A stretch of 59,251 nt of DNA from Entrophospora sp. SA101 (Eukaryota > Glomeromycota > Glomeromycetes > Entrophosporales > Entrophosporaceae), in assembly GCA_958430865.1 (NCBI GenBank), contig CAUDNR010000291.1:1-59251 (forward strand), written 5' to 3'. The translations under genes were made by a program, and so were the position numbers. Of this stretch, positions 33,889-48,195 are shown in pieces (position 1 is the stretch's first letter; every line of letters begins with the position of its first letter). The notes under the pieces were generated by a model. It was not told the DNA's origin and did not search any database. It saw only the letters and a list, made by a program, of their open reading frames with translations.

Positions 33889-33898
33889 NNNNNNNNNN
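33889..33898. other. Ten-N gap joining copy 1 to copy 2
   Basis: A fixed-size N run. Left of it copy 1 stops inside the kinase. Right of it copy 2 starts at the base matching 13335, almost exactly where copy 1 itself starts. This is the signature of two versions of the same contig placed one after the other. Confidence 0.95.
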
Positions 33899-34058
33899 TG
33901 AGATTTGGGAATTTTCTCATTTTATTAATAACAATTAGCATAAAAATTTTATATTAAAATGTCGATCATTTCTCCGATTCATTCGCGAATCAGCAATTAA
34001 AGTAAAAAATTTTGCCATTTAAGAATAATGAATTTTTTTTTCTATGTATTATTCCTAA

Positions 34059-34244
34059 TTGGTTGAACCTCTGCTAACAGAAAATAATCTTGATCTCCTT
34101 GGTGTAATATTCAAGCCCAAACTTGGAGAAGATGAAATTTTCATAAAGGAATTGAAACAAATAGGCCGAATTACACCACCATCACCAACCAAGTTTTTTG
34201 CAGACTGCTGGATGACACCAGCAACCAAAAAATATCGTTTCTAG
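34059..34244 (+). CDS. 61-codon open frame, unrecognised (copy 2)
   Basis: Identical to 13495..13680; no ATG, family unknown. Confidence 0.25.
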   Translation: MVEPLLTENNLDLLGVIFKPKLGEDEIFIKELKQIGRITPPSPTKFFADCWMTPATKKYRF

Positions 34245-34427
34245 AAAAGTGTCAAGCTTTTATGACAAATTCAAAACAATTCTACCTACATACTGAAAAT
34301 CTGCAAGACTAAAAAATATAATCGCTCTTGTTAAAAAATTTCAATTTCTTATTTTGATAATAATATTGTATATTAAAATAATTAGCATTCTTATCTTTTA
34401 TGGATTTCAAGCGTGTAAAGGAAACTA

Positions 34428-34495
34428 AAGTCAACTCTCCCCAAGTGTACATCATCGGGGCTGATCCTGAGTGTGCATTTAGGAAGAGTTGACTG
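34428..34495. mobile_element. 68-bp foldback mini-element (copy 2)
   Basis: Same as 13864..13931. Confidence 0.5.
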
Positions 34496-35027
34496 TATTT
34501 TGTTTGAAAGTTTTCTTTTTGGATATTATTGATTTATCAGATAATTTTTTCCTATTGTCAAGTAATATTTTCAATAAAAATTTCTTTTTGGCTTGTTTTT
34601 GCAAGGAATTGAAACATTTAATCACTGCACCCCAAGTTTTTAGTCCTCTTTGAATTTCAAATTTTTTGATTACCCTATATGTTCCAAATTCATTGCATAA
34701 TATTTACATATATCATCTTAATAAAATTTAAACAACAAAAATATCAGGCTTTTGTGTTATTTTTAAATAATAAATTGTAACAACAACAATTTTGTCAAAT
34801 AAAATTATATTTTTACCTCCAACATGTAAATCAAACACATAGTCAAAGCAAATATATGATTATTATGATGACAGTAAATTATAATTACAAAGATTTCAAT
34901 AGGCAGTAAATCAATTTAGTTGTGTTTTACTTTTGTTTTGCATTTAGCCAATAATGTGAATGTGGCTTCATTTCACCTATTGAAACAAAGATTTACGATT
35001 AAAGTAGGACGTTTTATTATTTTTAAC

Positions 35028-35200
35028 TAGTGTTTAGCTTCTAAACGAGAGTTTCGTAGTTATGCAAAAGTCAAAAGGTTTCGCCGTAAGTCGAAACTAG
35101 TTTTGATGTTTGACTATTTTACTTTTGATTTAGTTTTGACATAACTTTTAATTTTAGTTTTGACTTTCGCCTCTTCGAAATAGTTTGGCGACCAACACTA
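35028..35200. mobile_element. Small hAT-like element (copy 2)
   Basis: Same as 14464..14636. Confidence 0.4.
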
Positions 35201-36674
35201 ATTTTAAATTAAAAACCGATTCAAGATTCTGGCTAAAATGCATATCGATCTTTTCCATTTATCACAAATTACGAATTAAGAGTGATCTACATTTTAACCT
35301 ATTTTAACCGTGTAACAGGTCCCAAATCCTGGTACATTATTATTATTATTATTATTAGCAAACTAATGTGCGGGTAATTTTACGTATAATTTACAAAAAT
35401 AATAAAATAAATTATAAAACAGTTGATAAATTTTGTTATGTTTTATTTATAAATTTTATTAAACATATCGGTTTTTCAGAATACTAATGTTCAAAAGCTA
35501 ACTCAAAATCAAATAAATCAATCGAAGGCCATTTAAATTTACCATAAATGATCATTTAAAATTCCCGAATTCACTTAATTACGAATTTGAGATTTTGTTG
35601 AGAAAAAAATTTGCTTTTGAAATTGGAGTAACTAAAATAATTCGAAGTGGCAGTGTAAGATTTATATTTAGTTACCGTAGCAATTTTATGATAATCAATA
35701 TCTATATGCTGTTCAAGTGTTTGCCTTTCGGTATGAATAAAAAGATATCTTATTATTATATTAATATTTGAAAAAGTTCATTCGGGAAAAGAAAAAAAAT
35801 TTATTATTTATGATCCGCACACTAAGCCACAAAATTTATGATTTCATGTGTCCAAAGTAAAAAATTTAAAATTACATTGTGCGAAATAAATTATTATGTC
35901 TCGCACATCTAAACACTGACGAGTATTATCAATAATCCTTTGGTGAATTAATCATCTAATAGAGATAAACCAATCATCAATGAGTGAATGGGAATATAAG
36001 TTAAATTATTAATTATCAATCAAATTTTTTAGACAAATTAAATAACTAAATAATGAATCCTGTTGTTGTTATTATTGTTGAAATATATATCAAGTTTTTA
36101 AATTAATATAAGCCAATAATAATATTCTTAAATGCAATATCATAAAAATGTAAGGAAATGAATCAAAGCAAATAACCACATTATCTAAAATAATTGATTT
36201 AAATGCTCATTTACTTTTCACTTTCGTCGTTACCTTTTCGATAGCAAAAGGTATGGCTAAAAATTTAGTTATTCTTTCCCTTGCCAACTCATCTTTAAGA
36301 TAATCTCATAAGGTCAAGAACCGACCTGAAATTGTGTTCCACTAAAACTTTTAATGAAAGTTGCTGCATCATATCAATGTGTGCGAGTTGAGAATAATTA
36401 ATTGAATTAAATCAATCAATTGATAATGATATTGGTCATAAATACTTTAATTATTATGCACATAAATAATGTATTTTGAAAATTTAGTAACACAATATTT
36501 TAAGTCCTATGTAGATAGCATACAAGGCAAGCCCTTACATTGTAAGCGACTCTTGTCATTTTTGCAATTTTACATTAGATTCTATGTATTAAATTATTAT
36601 AATTATAATTATCATCTAAAATCCCTTTTTCTGATGTGAAAATTTGAATTTTTAATATTTATGTTGAAATTTAT
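35201..36674. other. Intergenic, nothing recognised (copy 2)
   Basis: Equivalent of 14637..16110. Confidence 0.45.
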
Positions 36675-36709
36675 GTTCATGAGAAATTCAAATCAGCCAA
36701 TCAGAATTC
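36675..36709 (+). repeat. CCAAT-containing dispersed repeat (copy 2)
   Basis: Equivalent of 16111..16145. Confidence 0.45.
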
Positions 36710-36857
36710 ACCCCATATGGGAAAAAGGACTGTTCTCATTAATTCAAATTCAAATTAAAAATATTTCAGTTCTAAATAACATTTTAATTCCATTTTGAAA
36801 ATGTGCAAAGGATACTATTCTATTAAAAAGATTAGATATAAAAGTTTTTCACGATAG

Positions 36858-37154
36858 AATGATGAAGTACATGAAGACTCATTCATTATTATTGTAGACC
36901 AAGAACAATAAAATTTAGACATGAAATGTTTTTGGATTAATGCTCGAAATGAAGCCTCTATCTATACTTTTCCATATCAATTTAATTCTTAATGTGGATT
37001 TCCAGATTAACATTGAAAAACTGTGGCTATCATGGAAATAAAAGAAACAGGCGAATTAGTTTGTTGGAAAGATGACAATTATTTTATTAAAGCAGATAAA
37101 AAGTTTCACTTCAAGATTGATGAAAATTTAATATTAAGCAGTCAAAAATTCTGA
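36858..37154 (+). pseudogene. Relic of an unrecognised gene (copy 2)
   Basis: Equivalent of 16294..16590, with the same stops and the same 40-codon clean end. Confidence 0.3.
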
Positions 37155-38053
37155 ATAAGCCGGCCAATAAAAAAAAGAAATCGAAATTTTGAATTTTCAT
37201 ATTAATATTAATATGCACATATACAAAGATACCCAGACTTTGAAAAGCTAATAACTCCACAAAATTCTACGTACGATAATTAAGAATGTAGTGTGGCTAG
37301 GGCCTTAAATTTTAACTGTTTACTTTTTTTTTTATATATACCTTTCCTGTTTTGGGAAGTTATTAGCTTTCAAAGATCGTCAATTTTGCACCATCATTAC
37401 TGCGCCTCGTTTTATTTAAAAAAATTGACCAATTAATCTTGATCAGTCTCTAATGTAATGGGAAAGACGTGACAATGTATAATGAATGATCATAATAGAA
37501 AATTCAAATTTTAGATGGGAGTTCGTATAAATCGTCAATAATGTGGATGAATGAAGTTAACACTCAAGATATATAAGATGAGAAATCAATATTTAAATCA
37601 ATCATACATACAAGTTAGATAGCAGGGAGAAGATACTTTTGTTGGACTTCATTTTGAAATTTTGATAATTAAATTAAAATTTTATTATTCCTAAAAAAAA
37701 ACAATAACAGATCTTGAAACTTTGTAAATCTATTATTAATAATAATTATTTATAGTAAGTGTAAGTTTATGTGATAAATCACATTCATGATTCTATATAA
37801 TTTAATAAAGTGTTGAAAATATTGTTCAAACAAAAAACAGGTCTGATTCCTTCTTTTATATATATATATATATATTTATATTCATCATTTATATATATTA
37901 CAGAATAAAAAGAATAAAAAAAAATACATGAAAAAATTAAATGATTCATTTACATATATAACTATAATAAATATAAGATCGAGGATATATATACATATAA
38001 AATCATCATAATAACAACACATCAACAGATTTTTTTTTTTTTTTTGAAAATAC
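37155..38053. other. 3' flank of the TMEM198-like gene, nothing recognised (copy 2)
   Basis: Equivalent of 16591..17489. Confidence 0.45.
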
Positions 38054-39085
38054 TTAGGATTTATTTTTAGAAAATATGCCAGTATATCCACCTTTCTTTT
38101 TCTCTGTAACTGGAGCATGATCGCTACCATTACCACTCTCGACAGATTTATCATATCCTTTAGGATGTGAAGGTCCAAAATGATGATTTCTATGAAATTT
38201 ATATTGTATCAATGATCCAGCAATAAATAGCGCAATCAATCCACCCAACATCAAATAAACATCCCGACTTGTGGTATAAGGAGTACCATCCAAGAATGCT
38301 CTAACTGATAGGCGGAATCCTGTATTGGCAAACATATCAACACCAAGAATCATCGCATAAGCACCAATAAATGATGTACCCAAAATAATTATCACATCCT
38401 CAAATATACACGCCAAAATAAGTCCCGTAATGGCAAATGCTACAATAAACACAATTCTAGCGATATCATTCTTAATCAATCCACCATCTCCAAACGCAAG
38501 TATAAAGTTTGCCAACGCCAAACCAGAAACCAATCCCAATAACCAAATAGCAACTGATGCGCAACATATTAACAGCATCCCAACTATGAATCCAATAGCC
38601 AAAGAAACTAATAAAATTATTAACGTATTAGTTGACGGTTCTGACGTGTAGCCTGACGGTGGCTCTGCCCTGACAAGAATAAGGAAAGCAACATATGCTA
38701 ATTAATAAAAAAAAAAATATTATGATTAGTATAAATTATTTCCCAATTATAATTTTTATATCAATATTTAAAAACACTTACATCCAATAATAGATCCCAA
38801 AATAAACAAGGTGAGATTATAAAGTTTACGACCAAAGAAACAATAACAGAAACCTATAACAAGCAAAATGACGCCAACTACTATTGACTGAGCCATTGAG
38901 AGTTGTTGTACATTGTTTGATAAGTCCACAACTGGATTATCAGTTGTTATTGTAGTTGGGGATGGTGCTGTTATATCAGTTGGAGTTACATCTTGTCCAT
39001 TAACGAAACCAATGAGATTAAACATTAAGAGCAATAATGAGATCATTATTGTCATTGTATTTTTTTTTGTAAATTTCTTTTTCAT
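38054..39085 (-). CDS. TMEM198/DUF4203-like multi-pass membrane protein (copy 2)
   Basis: Exons 39085-38782 and 38697-38054 on the minus strand. Both exon translations are identical to those at 7178..8209 and 17490..18521. Signal peptide, Thr/Pro-rich segment, about seven spans, basic tail. Confidence 0.8.
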
Positions 39086-39544
39086 TATTTTTTAAAGTTG
39101 GTTTTATTTTTATTTCTGTGTGAAAAGAATTTTTTGAGAACAAATGGGAAAAAATTAAATATCATTTCAAAGGGAAAAGCCTCACTCTTATATATAATTT
39201 CAATAAAATCCAAGCCATGCTTTAATAAATAAACTAAGCCGTATATATATATATATATACAGTGCATGCATAACATCATTATCCACTTGGCTGACTTGGC
39301 GGTATCACAAAATGGAATTTTCTGTGGAAAGTCTAAATTTATCTTTTTCATTTTCTTATTTTGAAAAAGAAATCAAGAAATCGCACTTTACACTTACCGA
39401 TTTCTCCTCTCCCATTCAGCTATTTTGAGATATATGAAAGAGAAAAGAGGATTATTTTCATTTCACTTTTTTTTTTTTTTTAATACCGTAACTATTTTCT
39501 ATTATATTATTTATATATTACTAACCTTAAAAAGGTTTATGTGC

Positions 39545-40220
39545 TTAATGCGGACAATTATTGATGTCATTAATGAAAATCGGTACATATAAACATTTCA
39601 TAAAAAATTTTTCTCGCTTTTTTATGATCACGAAAATTATTATGATGCTATAAAGGAGCATGTAAAAAGAAAACATGAAAGCAACAATTATTAATGTGTT
39701 AGAAATTAGAATAATTGGGAGAGCTACATGTAAATTTAACAAACTGTAGTTTTTTATGATCCGGCTAAATTTCTTTGTCTCGAGAGCTTTTGATCCTTTA
39801 ATTACATTGTGTGGTGACAGAAATTGATTTGGTTCATTTAAATACAAGTTCAAACCGAAGCTTTGAATACGATTAAAATTCAAGAGTTCCAGCCAAATAC
39901 ATGATACCAAAAATAAAAGGGTAATAGCACAAAGAACCTAGAAACAAAACAGAAAATATAAGACAAATAACAGCTATTTTGTGCTGGTTTTGGCAATATC
40001 TTTGAATTCATCTATGACAATGGATAAATGTTATCGTAAAGATGTTCTTGAAGGTTTTGATATGGTAGGTAATAAGGCTTTAATATAATGGAAACTTCTG
40101 TTTAAATTCATGAAATGAACCATTAGCAATCTTCCGAGCCTTTACAACACCAAGTTTAGAAGCTCCAAAAAGAGAATACCATTTAACTTGAATCAATCTC
40201 CAGGCTTCAAATATTGAAAG
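39545..40220 (-). CDS. Exon-like frames of a possible membrane protein (copy 2)
   Basis: Equivalent of 18981..19656. Confidence 0.25.
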
Positions 40221-40543
40221 CTACACGCCATGTAATCCTATCTTTTTACAACATCATAACACGATCCACACAATCTACTGTGAGATTGGTTCCACATAAC
40301 AAAGCCTAATGTTCTAAATAAATATTATCAATATTATTTATTTATAAAACAAATAAACAATAAGAAATGTACAAAAATGTTGATCGTTTCATTGGGGATA
40401 ACAATAAATAATACTGTAATAGTAATTATAAAAACAGTGATAGTAAAAACCAATAATAATCCGAGTTGTATGTAATGCTTACTTGGATTAATGATTGTAA
40501 TATACTTTATCATAGTATTTTCCTTATTTATTTACCATTATGA

Positions 40544-40738
40544 CTATTACCATATGAATTTTTAGTGAAAATACGTCGTATGTTCATGGAAAATATTCAA
40601 CCGGGCTGTAAACTATACACCAAAGTCTTATCCAACTATGCAAATTGTAATGGTTCTTCCTTTAAAAAAAAAGAAATAAAGATCATTCTTAATCCATTAA
40701 AAGTAGTTTTGTATCATGTTGCAAATGAAAAAACATAG
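40544..40738 (+). CDS. Exon-like open frame, unrecognised (copy 2)
   Basis: Equivalent of 19980..20174. Confidence 0.25.
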   Translation, partial: LLPYEFLVKIRRMFMENIQPGCKLYTKVLSNYANCNGSSFKKKEIKIILNPLKVVLYHVANEKT

Positions 40739-41215
40739 TCGAAATCTAGGGTTGCTGAGTACCAAAGTCAAAACTTGTAAAACATTTTGCAAGTTGGCCA
40801 ATTGTAAGCATTTAATATTCCAAAATTTACTAATTGTGATGTTTAAAAATATTTCTTCGGCAGTACAAGAAAGGTTGATTTTCAACATTATTAAATTCTA
40901 CATAACAAATAAAGATCCTAGAAAAATAAATAAATATTGTGATAGTATATAATTTGCATATTTTTTACTTAATATCGCAAGTGTCAGTTTATAATTAGTA
41001 ATAATATTAGAAGTTTGTCTCGTTAAAATTTAACCATTACAGAATGAAAAAGGGCAACAAATTTCTATACACCCAAAACACCAAAGTTAGATGTAAATAT
41101 ATTTTTGTACTATCCCGCTCTATCCAAGCTAAAAAATGAATACCAAACTTAACCATCACAAAGTATAACGAAAACCTTTAAGCTGCTACTGGACTTTATA
41201 TCCAAAAGTACCTAA

Positions 41216-41754
41216 CAAAGAAACGGATGTCATAGTATTGAAATTGATGATCTTGTTCTTCCCCCAACACATATATGGTCAGTCATTCGACAACTACCTG
41301 CTAATTATTTTTATTATATACACGTATCTTTAAATAAATATCACGTTATCATAATTGGGGAGCTTGGACTTCCAAATCTCCCGCGCCTAAAACTTCTGTT
41401 GCTGTTTTAGGAGATTTACATGATTGCAATCGTGTTAAAGGAATGGCCTTGAATCCATGACCTTTAAAAAACTCGACAAGAACAAAATGCAACTGAATCT
41501 TTAATCAAACAAATTCCAAGATTATCAAGACCTGGATTACTTTCATGGGTAATTATCATCATCATTATCATCACCATTATTATTATCATTGGTATAGTCA
41601 ATAAATCAACTTATTCATTTTTATTACTTAATAATAATCAATATTATTAGCTAGAAAATTTTCAACGCCTGTAACTCATAACGATGATGATTTAAATGCT
41701 AAAGCTGATGTTAAAATGAGTGGATATGAATTTGCTGCAAATAAAATGTTGAGC
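41216..41754 (+). pseudogene. Exon-like fragments of an unrecognised gene (copy 2)
   Basis: Equivalent of 20652..21190, including the same frame breaks. Confidence 0.3.
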
Positions 41755-42261
41755 GTTAATTTCTTTAGTTTCTCTAATTAGAAAGAGTTGGCAAAATGTT
41801 AAACGTTTATATATTAAATCCTCGATGGGTAAGCGTCAACTAACGTTTATATTAACAATGTGAATGTCACTATACAGTACATTGATCCGCTCTCTTACCA
41901 AAACCATCATTTTTAGTTTTATTATTAAAAGTAGTTGTTATTATTGTATTAGCATGTATCATTGTATGGTATTTATTGGGAGCTAGAACGTTTACTCTAA
42001 ATTTTTGTTTATATAGTGCAAGTCGCTTAGTCATTGACAGCAGCAATTTAAATCCTCTCAATCACGTGACTTCGGTGTGCAGAGATTAATATTAATGACA
42101 GCCCATTGTTCTTGGAAATTTTCAAATTTTCGATTCGTTCATTTAATTGTGCAACTTTCCTTTATGGTGAAGAGCAATAATAATAGAATGAAGGTTATGA
42201 TCACGTGCTTCGGGATTTGTATAAATGAGATTAGAGATATTATTTTGATATTAAAAAATAA

Positions 42262-42522
42262 ATGTTTTTGATAAATCTTTACAAATATCATCTTACACGC
42301 AGCCAATTTTAACACAAGCCATAACTGCAGGTGAGAGAATCCACGGTGATTAATGACAATGATATAACGACAATTATTATAATTATGGATAATAATAAAC
42401 AAACAAATTAGTGAAATTTTATAAATTTGGGTGAAATAGGATTTTTATGTGGCCTGGGAAATACAATAGCTCAACATATTGTTGAAAATCGAGGAATCGG
42501 AGGATTTGGTATTTTGATAGCT
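42262..42522 (+). pseudogene. MPV17/PMP22-family relic, exons 1-2 only (copy 2)
   Basis: Carries the same three lesions as 21698..21958 (one-base deletion in exon 1, 33-base in-frame deletion in exon 2, GDTIAQ to GNTIAQ) and the same truncation before the transposon. The damage therefore predates the split between copies 1 and 2. Confidence 0.85.
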
Positions 42523-42556
42523 GTATTTATTATTATTATTATTATTATTTCATGTA

Positions 42557-43717
42557 CAGTCAACCCTTGTTTCAACGAATTTTGATTCTGTCCCCCTTTT
42601 TTTATGAATTATAAATTTTTGTTTCAACGAATTTTATATATAAATCGTGTTACAACGACAACGAATTTTTAGTAGGGATCTTGGAATATAAGAACTAGTC
42701 GCGTTTCATCGAGTTAATGTGACAATAGATCAACATGTAAAATTAAATCATACGATAAAAAATTAAATCATACGATATTTAAATTTTATCGGGCAAGCAG
42801 CACTATTAAGCTATTTTTGGTTGCTTCGTTATTTTAGGCGCAAAATGGCGTCAATATAATCGATATAAGATATAATTAAATCATATAATTAAACTTTAAT
42901 AATCAGTGACGTTGAAAGAATAACTTAATAGTGATTGCCCAATATCTTATATATAAAAAATTAAACATGTGATTTTTAAAAAAACACGTATTCTAAATCA
43001 TGCAATTATTTTAATTTAAAGATGTAATAAAATTTTTACTTTTGTGATTTTATCAAAGATGTATATAGGAACTTATGATTTACTTTTATTTGATGTTATA
43101 ATAAAACTATAAAACTTATGATTATTTTAAAAAAACATGTACAATTATGATACTGAAAGGTGTGATGTTTAATTGAAAATTTAATCAATGAATTATCATT
43201 TACCTCTCTATTAGAAGCAGAAGAATATATTACAATTGATAATGAAGGAATAAGTAATAGTAGCGAAATGATAACTGACAAAGAAATTATTGCTTTTTTC
43301 AAGCCAATTGAAAGAGGAATTTGCCATTAAAAGTAATACAGCGTCTAATGTTTCAATAAAACATGCTGTAAATGCCCTTGAGACTGTTTACAATTTTCTA
43401 CAACAAGGTGATATAGAAATAGACTATATTGAATCTAAATCTTTTAAATCATTAAAAAGAAAAATAACATTATTAAATATTCAAAAACAAAAACAAAGTA
43501 GTATTACAACATATTTCAATAAATAATAAATAATTATTATATATTTTCTAATTATATTTTATTTTATCTGTATAATTAAAATACAATTTGAATAAACGTT
43601 ATCATTTATTATGAAAACTTTTTTTCTGACGATCATTGCCACTTTTGTTTTAGCGAATTTTTGTAACAACGAATTTAGTGACTGGTCCTATGGATTCGTT
43701 GAAACGAGGGTAGACTG
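42557..43717 (+). mobile_element. pogo/Tigger-like DNA transposon, decayed (copy 2)
   Basis: Same element as 21993..23152 with TA flanks at 42555-56 and 43718-19; one base longer because of an extra T near 43620. Confidence 0.85.
43175..43526 (+). pseudogene. C-terminal relic of a Tigger/pogo-type transposase (copy 2)
   Basis: Equivalent of 22611..22962 with the same T-run frameshift. Confidence 0.65.
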
Positions 43718-44271
43718 TACTATCTCTAACAATGAATACATACTAATTCCGTGCATAATAATTTCCTCTTATTTTATATTTGTCTCTATTTTTATTATTA
43801 TTTTTTATTTTTTTCTTTTAGTAAGGTAATATTTAATAAATTTGGTTTGGGAAAACATACCTGACTTGAGTAGGGAGATATTGTTTAGTATTGGTTAGCA
43901 AGGAATTGTTTAACAACAGCGAAAGATAGTTTGAGAGTAAAGCGTAAATAAATATTGGAAGAAATTGTATTATTGTATTAGTATAAACATTAAATAAATA
44001 CATCATTGTCATTGAAACTCAGAATGATCTCATAGATTTTTTCCATTTCACCTTGCCCATTAAATATAAAAAAAATAAATATATAAATTAATATATATAT
44101 ATATATATATACAAATATTATTTCGAGTAATTCTTACATGTAAATATAGATAAAAGCGAAGTTGGAGCATATTCGTTGGTAAGCAACTGTCTGAATCAAA
44201 AGTATATTCTATAAGTTTTATTCTATATATTCTTATGTTACTATTAATAAAAATTAGTTAACAAAAACTTA

Positions 44272-44708
44272 CTGTATTCTCTGAAATATAAGCACCAGTA
44301 TGAATTTGCAATGAAAAAACAAAAAAAAATAGAAAGTAAAATATAAGCACCACATATATTTCAAATTATTTTTTATTTGATTTTATTTTTGTATAATAAA
44401 TAAAAAATAAGAAATTTTTTTATTTTGACTATTCTTTTCCAGAATCACCAGACTCCTCTTCTAATCAAAAGATACCTCCAAAGTAAAGGCAAAAAAAAAC
44501 AATAAAAAGTTGATATTGGAAGAAAGCGATTGAAAACAGCAACAAGTCCAAGCGAAAACTAATTACACTCCGTGGCTAATTGGCGGTGGCATCCATATAA
44601 ATGTAACACAAATTATCTGAAATAAAATGTCTTGAATATAAGCACCGCCCACAGTTTTGTTGACCAAAATGTGTCAAAATGGTGGTGCTTATATTCCAGA
44701 GAATATGG
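44272..44708. mobile_element. TA-flanked MITE with ATATAAGCACC ends (copy 2)
   Basis: Equivalent of 23707..24143. Confidence 0.7.
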
Positions 44709-45049
44709 TACTCTTTTTTAAAGTTAATCAAACTAATATATTTGAGATCCAGAAGTTACTGAGGACCTTAGTTAATAGTTAATCTGAAATTGGAAGCTTT
44801 ATACTATCTATTCCTCTTATAGTTTGTAAAAAACTTCATGTTTCATGTGACTTTACAGAAAAATTCTGTTTGTAATTTTAAACCATATTCTAAATATAAA
44901 TAAATAAATACTCACATTTTAATAATCACCAAAGAGCTTGAATTAATCACCCATATTCCTAAAAGTAAATGAGAGCTAAAGAGGAAAATCTTGTAACTTT
45001 TTTACAAAAATTCTTATTAATATTAATAATTTAAAAAATCGGGAATGAA

Positions 45050-46398
45050 TTGGCGGAACCAATTAAAATTATGCAGATCATTCTAGAATCAATTTCCATC
45101 TATGATAAAAACCCTGAGTGTTATGTGTACATATTTGTCGATCAAATAGATCAAATAACAATTCCTTTTTTAAAAAAAAATGTCAAAGAAGAAAACAAAA
45201 TGAATTGGTTGAAAGAGAGTAAGTGTTATCATAAGAATGGTGGTTGTTGCCACTCTAGTTTTTTTAAAAAAGCAATGCCAAAAGAAAAAAGAAAACAAAG
45301 TCAAGAAAAATAAAGAACAAAATGAGTGAGTGTTTTTAAAAGAATGGTGGTGATGATTGTTGCCACTCTTTGTCACTTTAGTTAGTCATTAAAAATAATT
45401 TGAAACATAATTATTATATATTTGGAGACTAAACTTTGAATTCTTTATAATTTTTTAGACCACTTAAAGAATTAAATGATAATGAAGAGGTATTGTTATA
45501 TAAATTGATGTCAATGTTCAATAATGGTTAATATTGTGAATATTATTAATTCAACATAAAATTGGTTTTGTTTGCATACCAGAAAGAAAGAATAAATGAG
45601 ATCACAAAATTAAAAAAACGAATAAAAGAATCAGAAGGTAAAGATCTTGTGACATAAATGTCAGTTTATTTTTTGTTTATTCCACCTCACTTATCTATTT
45701 ATGTATTAAGAGAATTTATATACTAACTGAACTAAGCTTTTTATTTTATTTTATTTTTTTCTATCAGTCCATTATTTTTAAATTAAACTTGTGATGTTAT
45801 TCATCTACATGACATCTTTCACCTATTTTACCTGGATTATTAGGTAGATTGATTTTACAATAAATATTGTATTTTTTAAAGTTTGTCTTTTATTCTGTCT
45901 TTCAACATTACTAATTTTATTTTCATTATTTTCTACTGATTTGCTATATATTTCAAGAAGAAAAAAAAAAATAAAAAAGTGAAAAATCAGCAGGGTTGGC
46001 AAATTGACTAGAACTGATGGACTTTTGGACTGGCCCATTGCCATTAATAAAACACTAAATATGGTTAAAGTGTTATGCTAATGGACCACCAATAGACCAT
46101 CAATGGACTGCACATTTGCCAACCCTGACTATCAGTGATTATGTTGATGAAAATGAAAATTTTATTAAACAAATGAACAAACCATCAACAAAGGCATCAT
46201 CATTAGTAGCAACTGTAAAAGGGATTAGTGATTGTATAAAAAAGATTACACAAAACCATATCTGATACAACAAATATTGGACCTCCTGTAGTATTATATA
46301 ATCATGCTTTTCAAAATTTGTTTTAGAATCTAGAGATACCACAAAATCAATTGTTACCGGAATTAAATTTGGATGCTCTTCCGGCTGAAATTAACTAA
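45050..46398 (+). pseudogene. Decayed unrecognised gene with coiled-coil-like parts (copy 2)
   Basis: Equivalent of 24485..25833. Confidence 0.3.
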
Positions 46399-46675
46399 TT
46401 CCGAAATTTTTAATTTTTATTATTCTATTTTATTTATTTCTATTTTTGTATAATCTTATTTTATTAATTTTATTCGTGTTACATCTACTTTTGTAATACG
46501 TTTTATTTTTATTATTTGTATAACGGATTAATTTATTTAGAAAATTCTTTATCATCATAACTTGATGACGTCTGTAACTTTTTTACTTATTATTATTACT
46601 ATATTCCATGACAAATAAGAATGACACCAGTTTTCTATAAAAAATAAAGTCATGATAAATTAACTTGATGATGAA

Positions 46676-46990
46676 ATGAGATTTATCATAATGATGATGA
46701 TGATTTTATTACTTTGGTTGTACGAATGTATAATGGTAAATATACATCCAAGTAGAACTCCGATTCTAATATATGCAAATCCCAAGAAAGGGTTTTTGCC
46801 ACTGAGAAATGATACTGTAGAAATTACAAATGATTTTGTTCCACCATGTTTAGTAACTGGAAATTCTTTTTTTTTAAAAAAAAAAATGTTTGTAAATAAA
46901 TTCTTGCTATATTCAATTATGACTTCACAGGATCCAACTTTCAATGAATCCCACTTCGTTTTTACCATAAAGTTTTCTAAAATTAGGTAA
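46676..46990 (+). CDS. Small possibly secreted or membrane protein (copy 2)
   Basis: Same 104-codon frame as 26111..26425 with a hydrophobic N-terminus. Confidence 0.3.
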   Translation: MRFIIMMMMILLLWLYECIMVNIHPSRTPILIYANPKKGFLPLRNDTVEITNDFVPPCLVTGNSFFLKKKMFVNKFLLYSIMTSQDPTFNESHFVFTIKFSKIR

Positions 46991-47909
46991 ACTGGTTGTT
47001 TGCATCCAAACTTGAAAAAATAAAAAAACTTCAAAGAATGTGATGGTATTTGGAATCTGATGTGTGTGTATTAATATTGATGACCATCCCCTTTTCAATT
47101 GAGAGAACTAGTGAACTTATTCCTAACAGCTTTTATGTATTATCAGACTTGCTTGTAGTAGATACCTCCAGTCTCCCAACATCTATCACCTAGAACCAGT
47201 GTTAGCAATTAAAAAAATGAAGATTTTATCAAGATAGCAGAATGTAAAAACAATTCTATTTGGTTATGATGAATAGTAGTTATAACCTTAGCATCTGGTA
47301 TTATATTTATTACTATTTATTATTTTGCTAAAAGATTAAAAAAAATAAATCAATATTGTAACAAGATTATTTTCCTACTAAGGATTTTTGCTTTTTGTTG
47401 GGTAATAGTACACTTTCATTTTGCTTTCTTTTCTTAATTTTTATTATTTTTCTTTCTTTTTGGTAAATTTCATAGGTAATATTTTCTTTTTTTAGATAAG
47501 CTTTGAGTGTCTAAGTATCATTTATTTTAAAAATGTAAGGAGTAATTTTTTCACCTTGTTCTTTCTTCGAATGATACTATAATTCTTGGGTTCCATGGTA
47601 GACCTAATTTAAATTAACTTCATATTATTATTATTTTTATATGGGAGTAGTTCTATATATCATTTAAGATAACAAATGTGATATTATCCTTTAAACGGTT
47701 TCTTGGTTATTGATAGTTGAAATTTTTTTCTGTTATAAAAAACTTTTTCTGAAGGTATCACTTCCTAATATGAAAATGATCTTTGGAATTCAGCTGATTG
47801 ACCTGTGAATAAAAATTCGGTTGTTGTCCTTGTAGTTTTCGTAAAATCTTCCTTAAAAGTTGGTCGATTGACTATTTTTACTTTGCAGATCATTAAATTG
47901 ACAAGGTGA
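46991..47909. other. Intergenic, nothing recognised (copy 2)
   Basis: Equivalent of 26426..27344. Confidence 0.4.
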
Positions 47910-47925
47910 AATTATTTTATGTTTC

Positions 47926-47985
47926 TGCGTCAATTTGAAATTCACGCGTGAAATTCAAATTAGCCAATCAGAATTTTGTATTCAA
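47926..47985 (+). repeat. CCAAT-containing dispersed repeat (copy 2, second site)
   Basis: Equivalent of 27361..27420. Confidence 0.5.
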
Positions 47986-48076
47986 CATCCACCCCAAAAT
48001 TTAATTGGTAAATTTCAAATTGACACAAATTTGATTTTCACGTATATACAACATTACCATTAAAGATACTTTGATC

Positions 48077-48195
48077 GTTTAAGAGATAAAACTGATCACA
48101 TTATAATTGTGATGATAATTAAATTTTGGTCCCTGAAAGCTTTGGTAATACCAATGTTCATCTTTTTCTGGTTTTTATTGCAGAGTGCCCCATAT
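48077..48195 (+). repeat. Dispersed repeat shared with 2171 (copy 2)
   Basis: Equivalent of 27512..27630. Confidence 0.5.

Noticed and set aside
43611..43829. 72-codon frame with a hydrophobic start present only in copy 2
   Set aside because: Created by one extra T inside the transposon end; copy 1 lacks it and the frame runs through the inverted repeat and T-runs.
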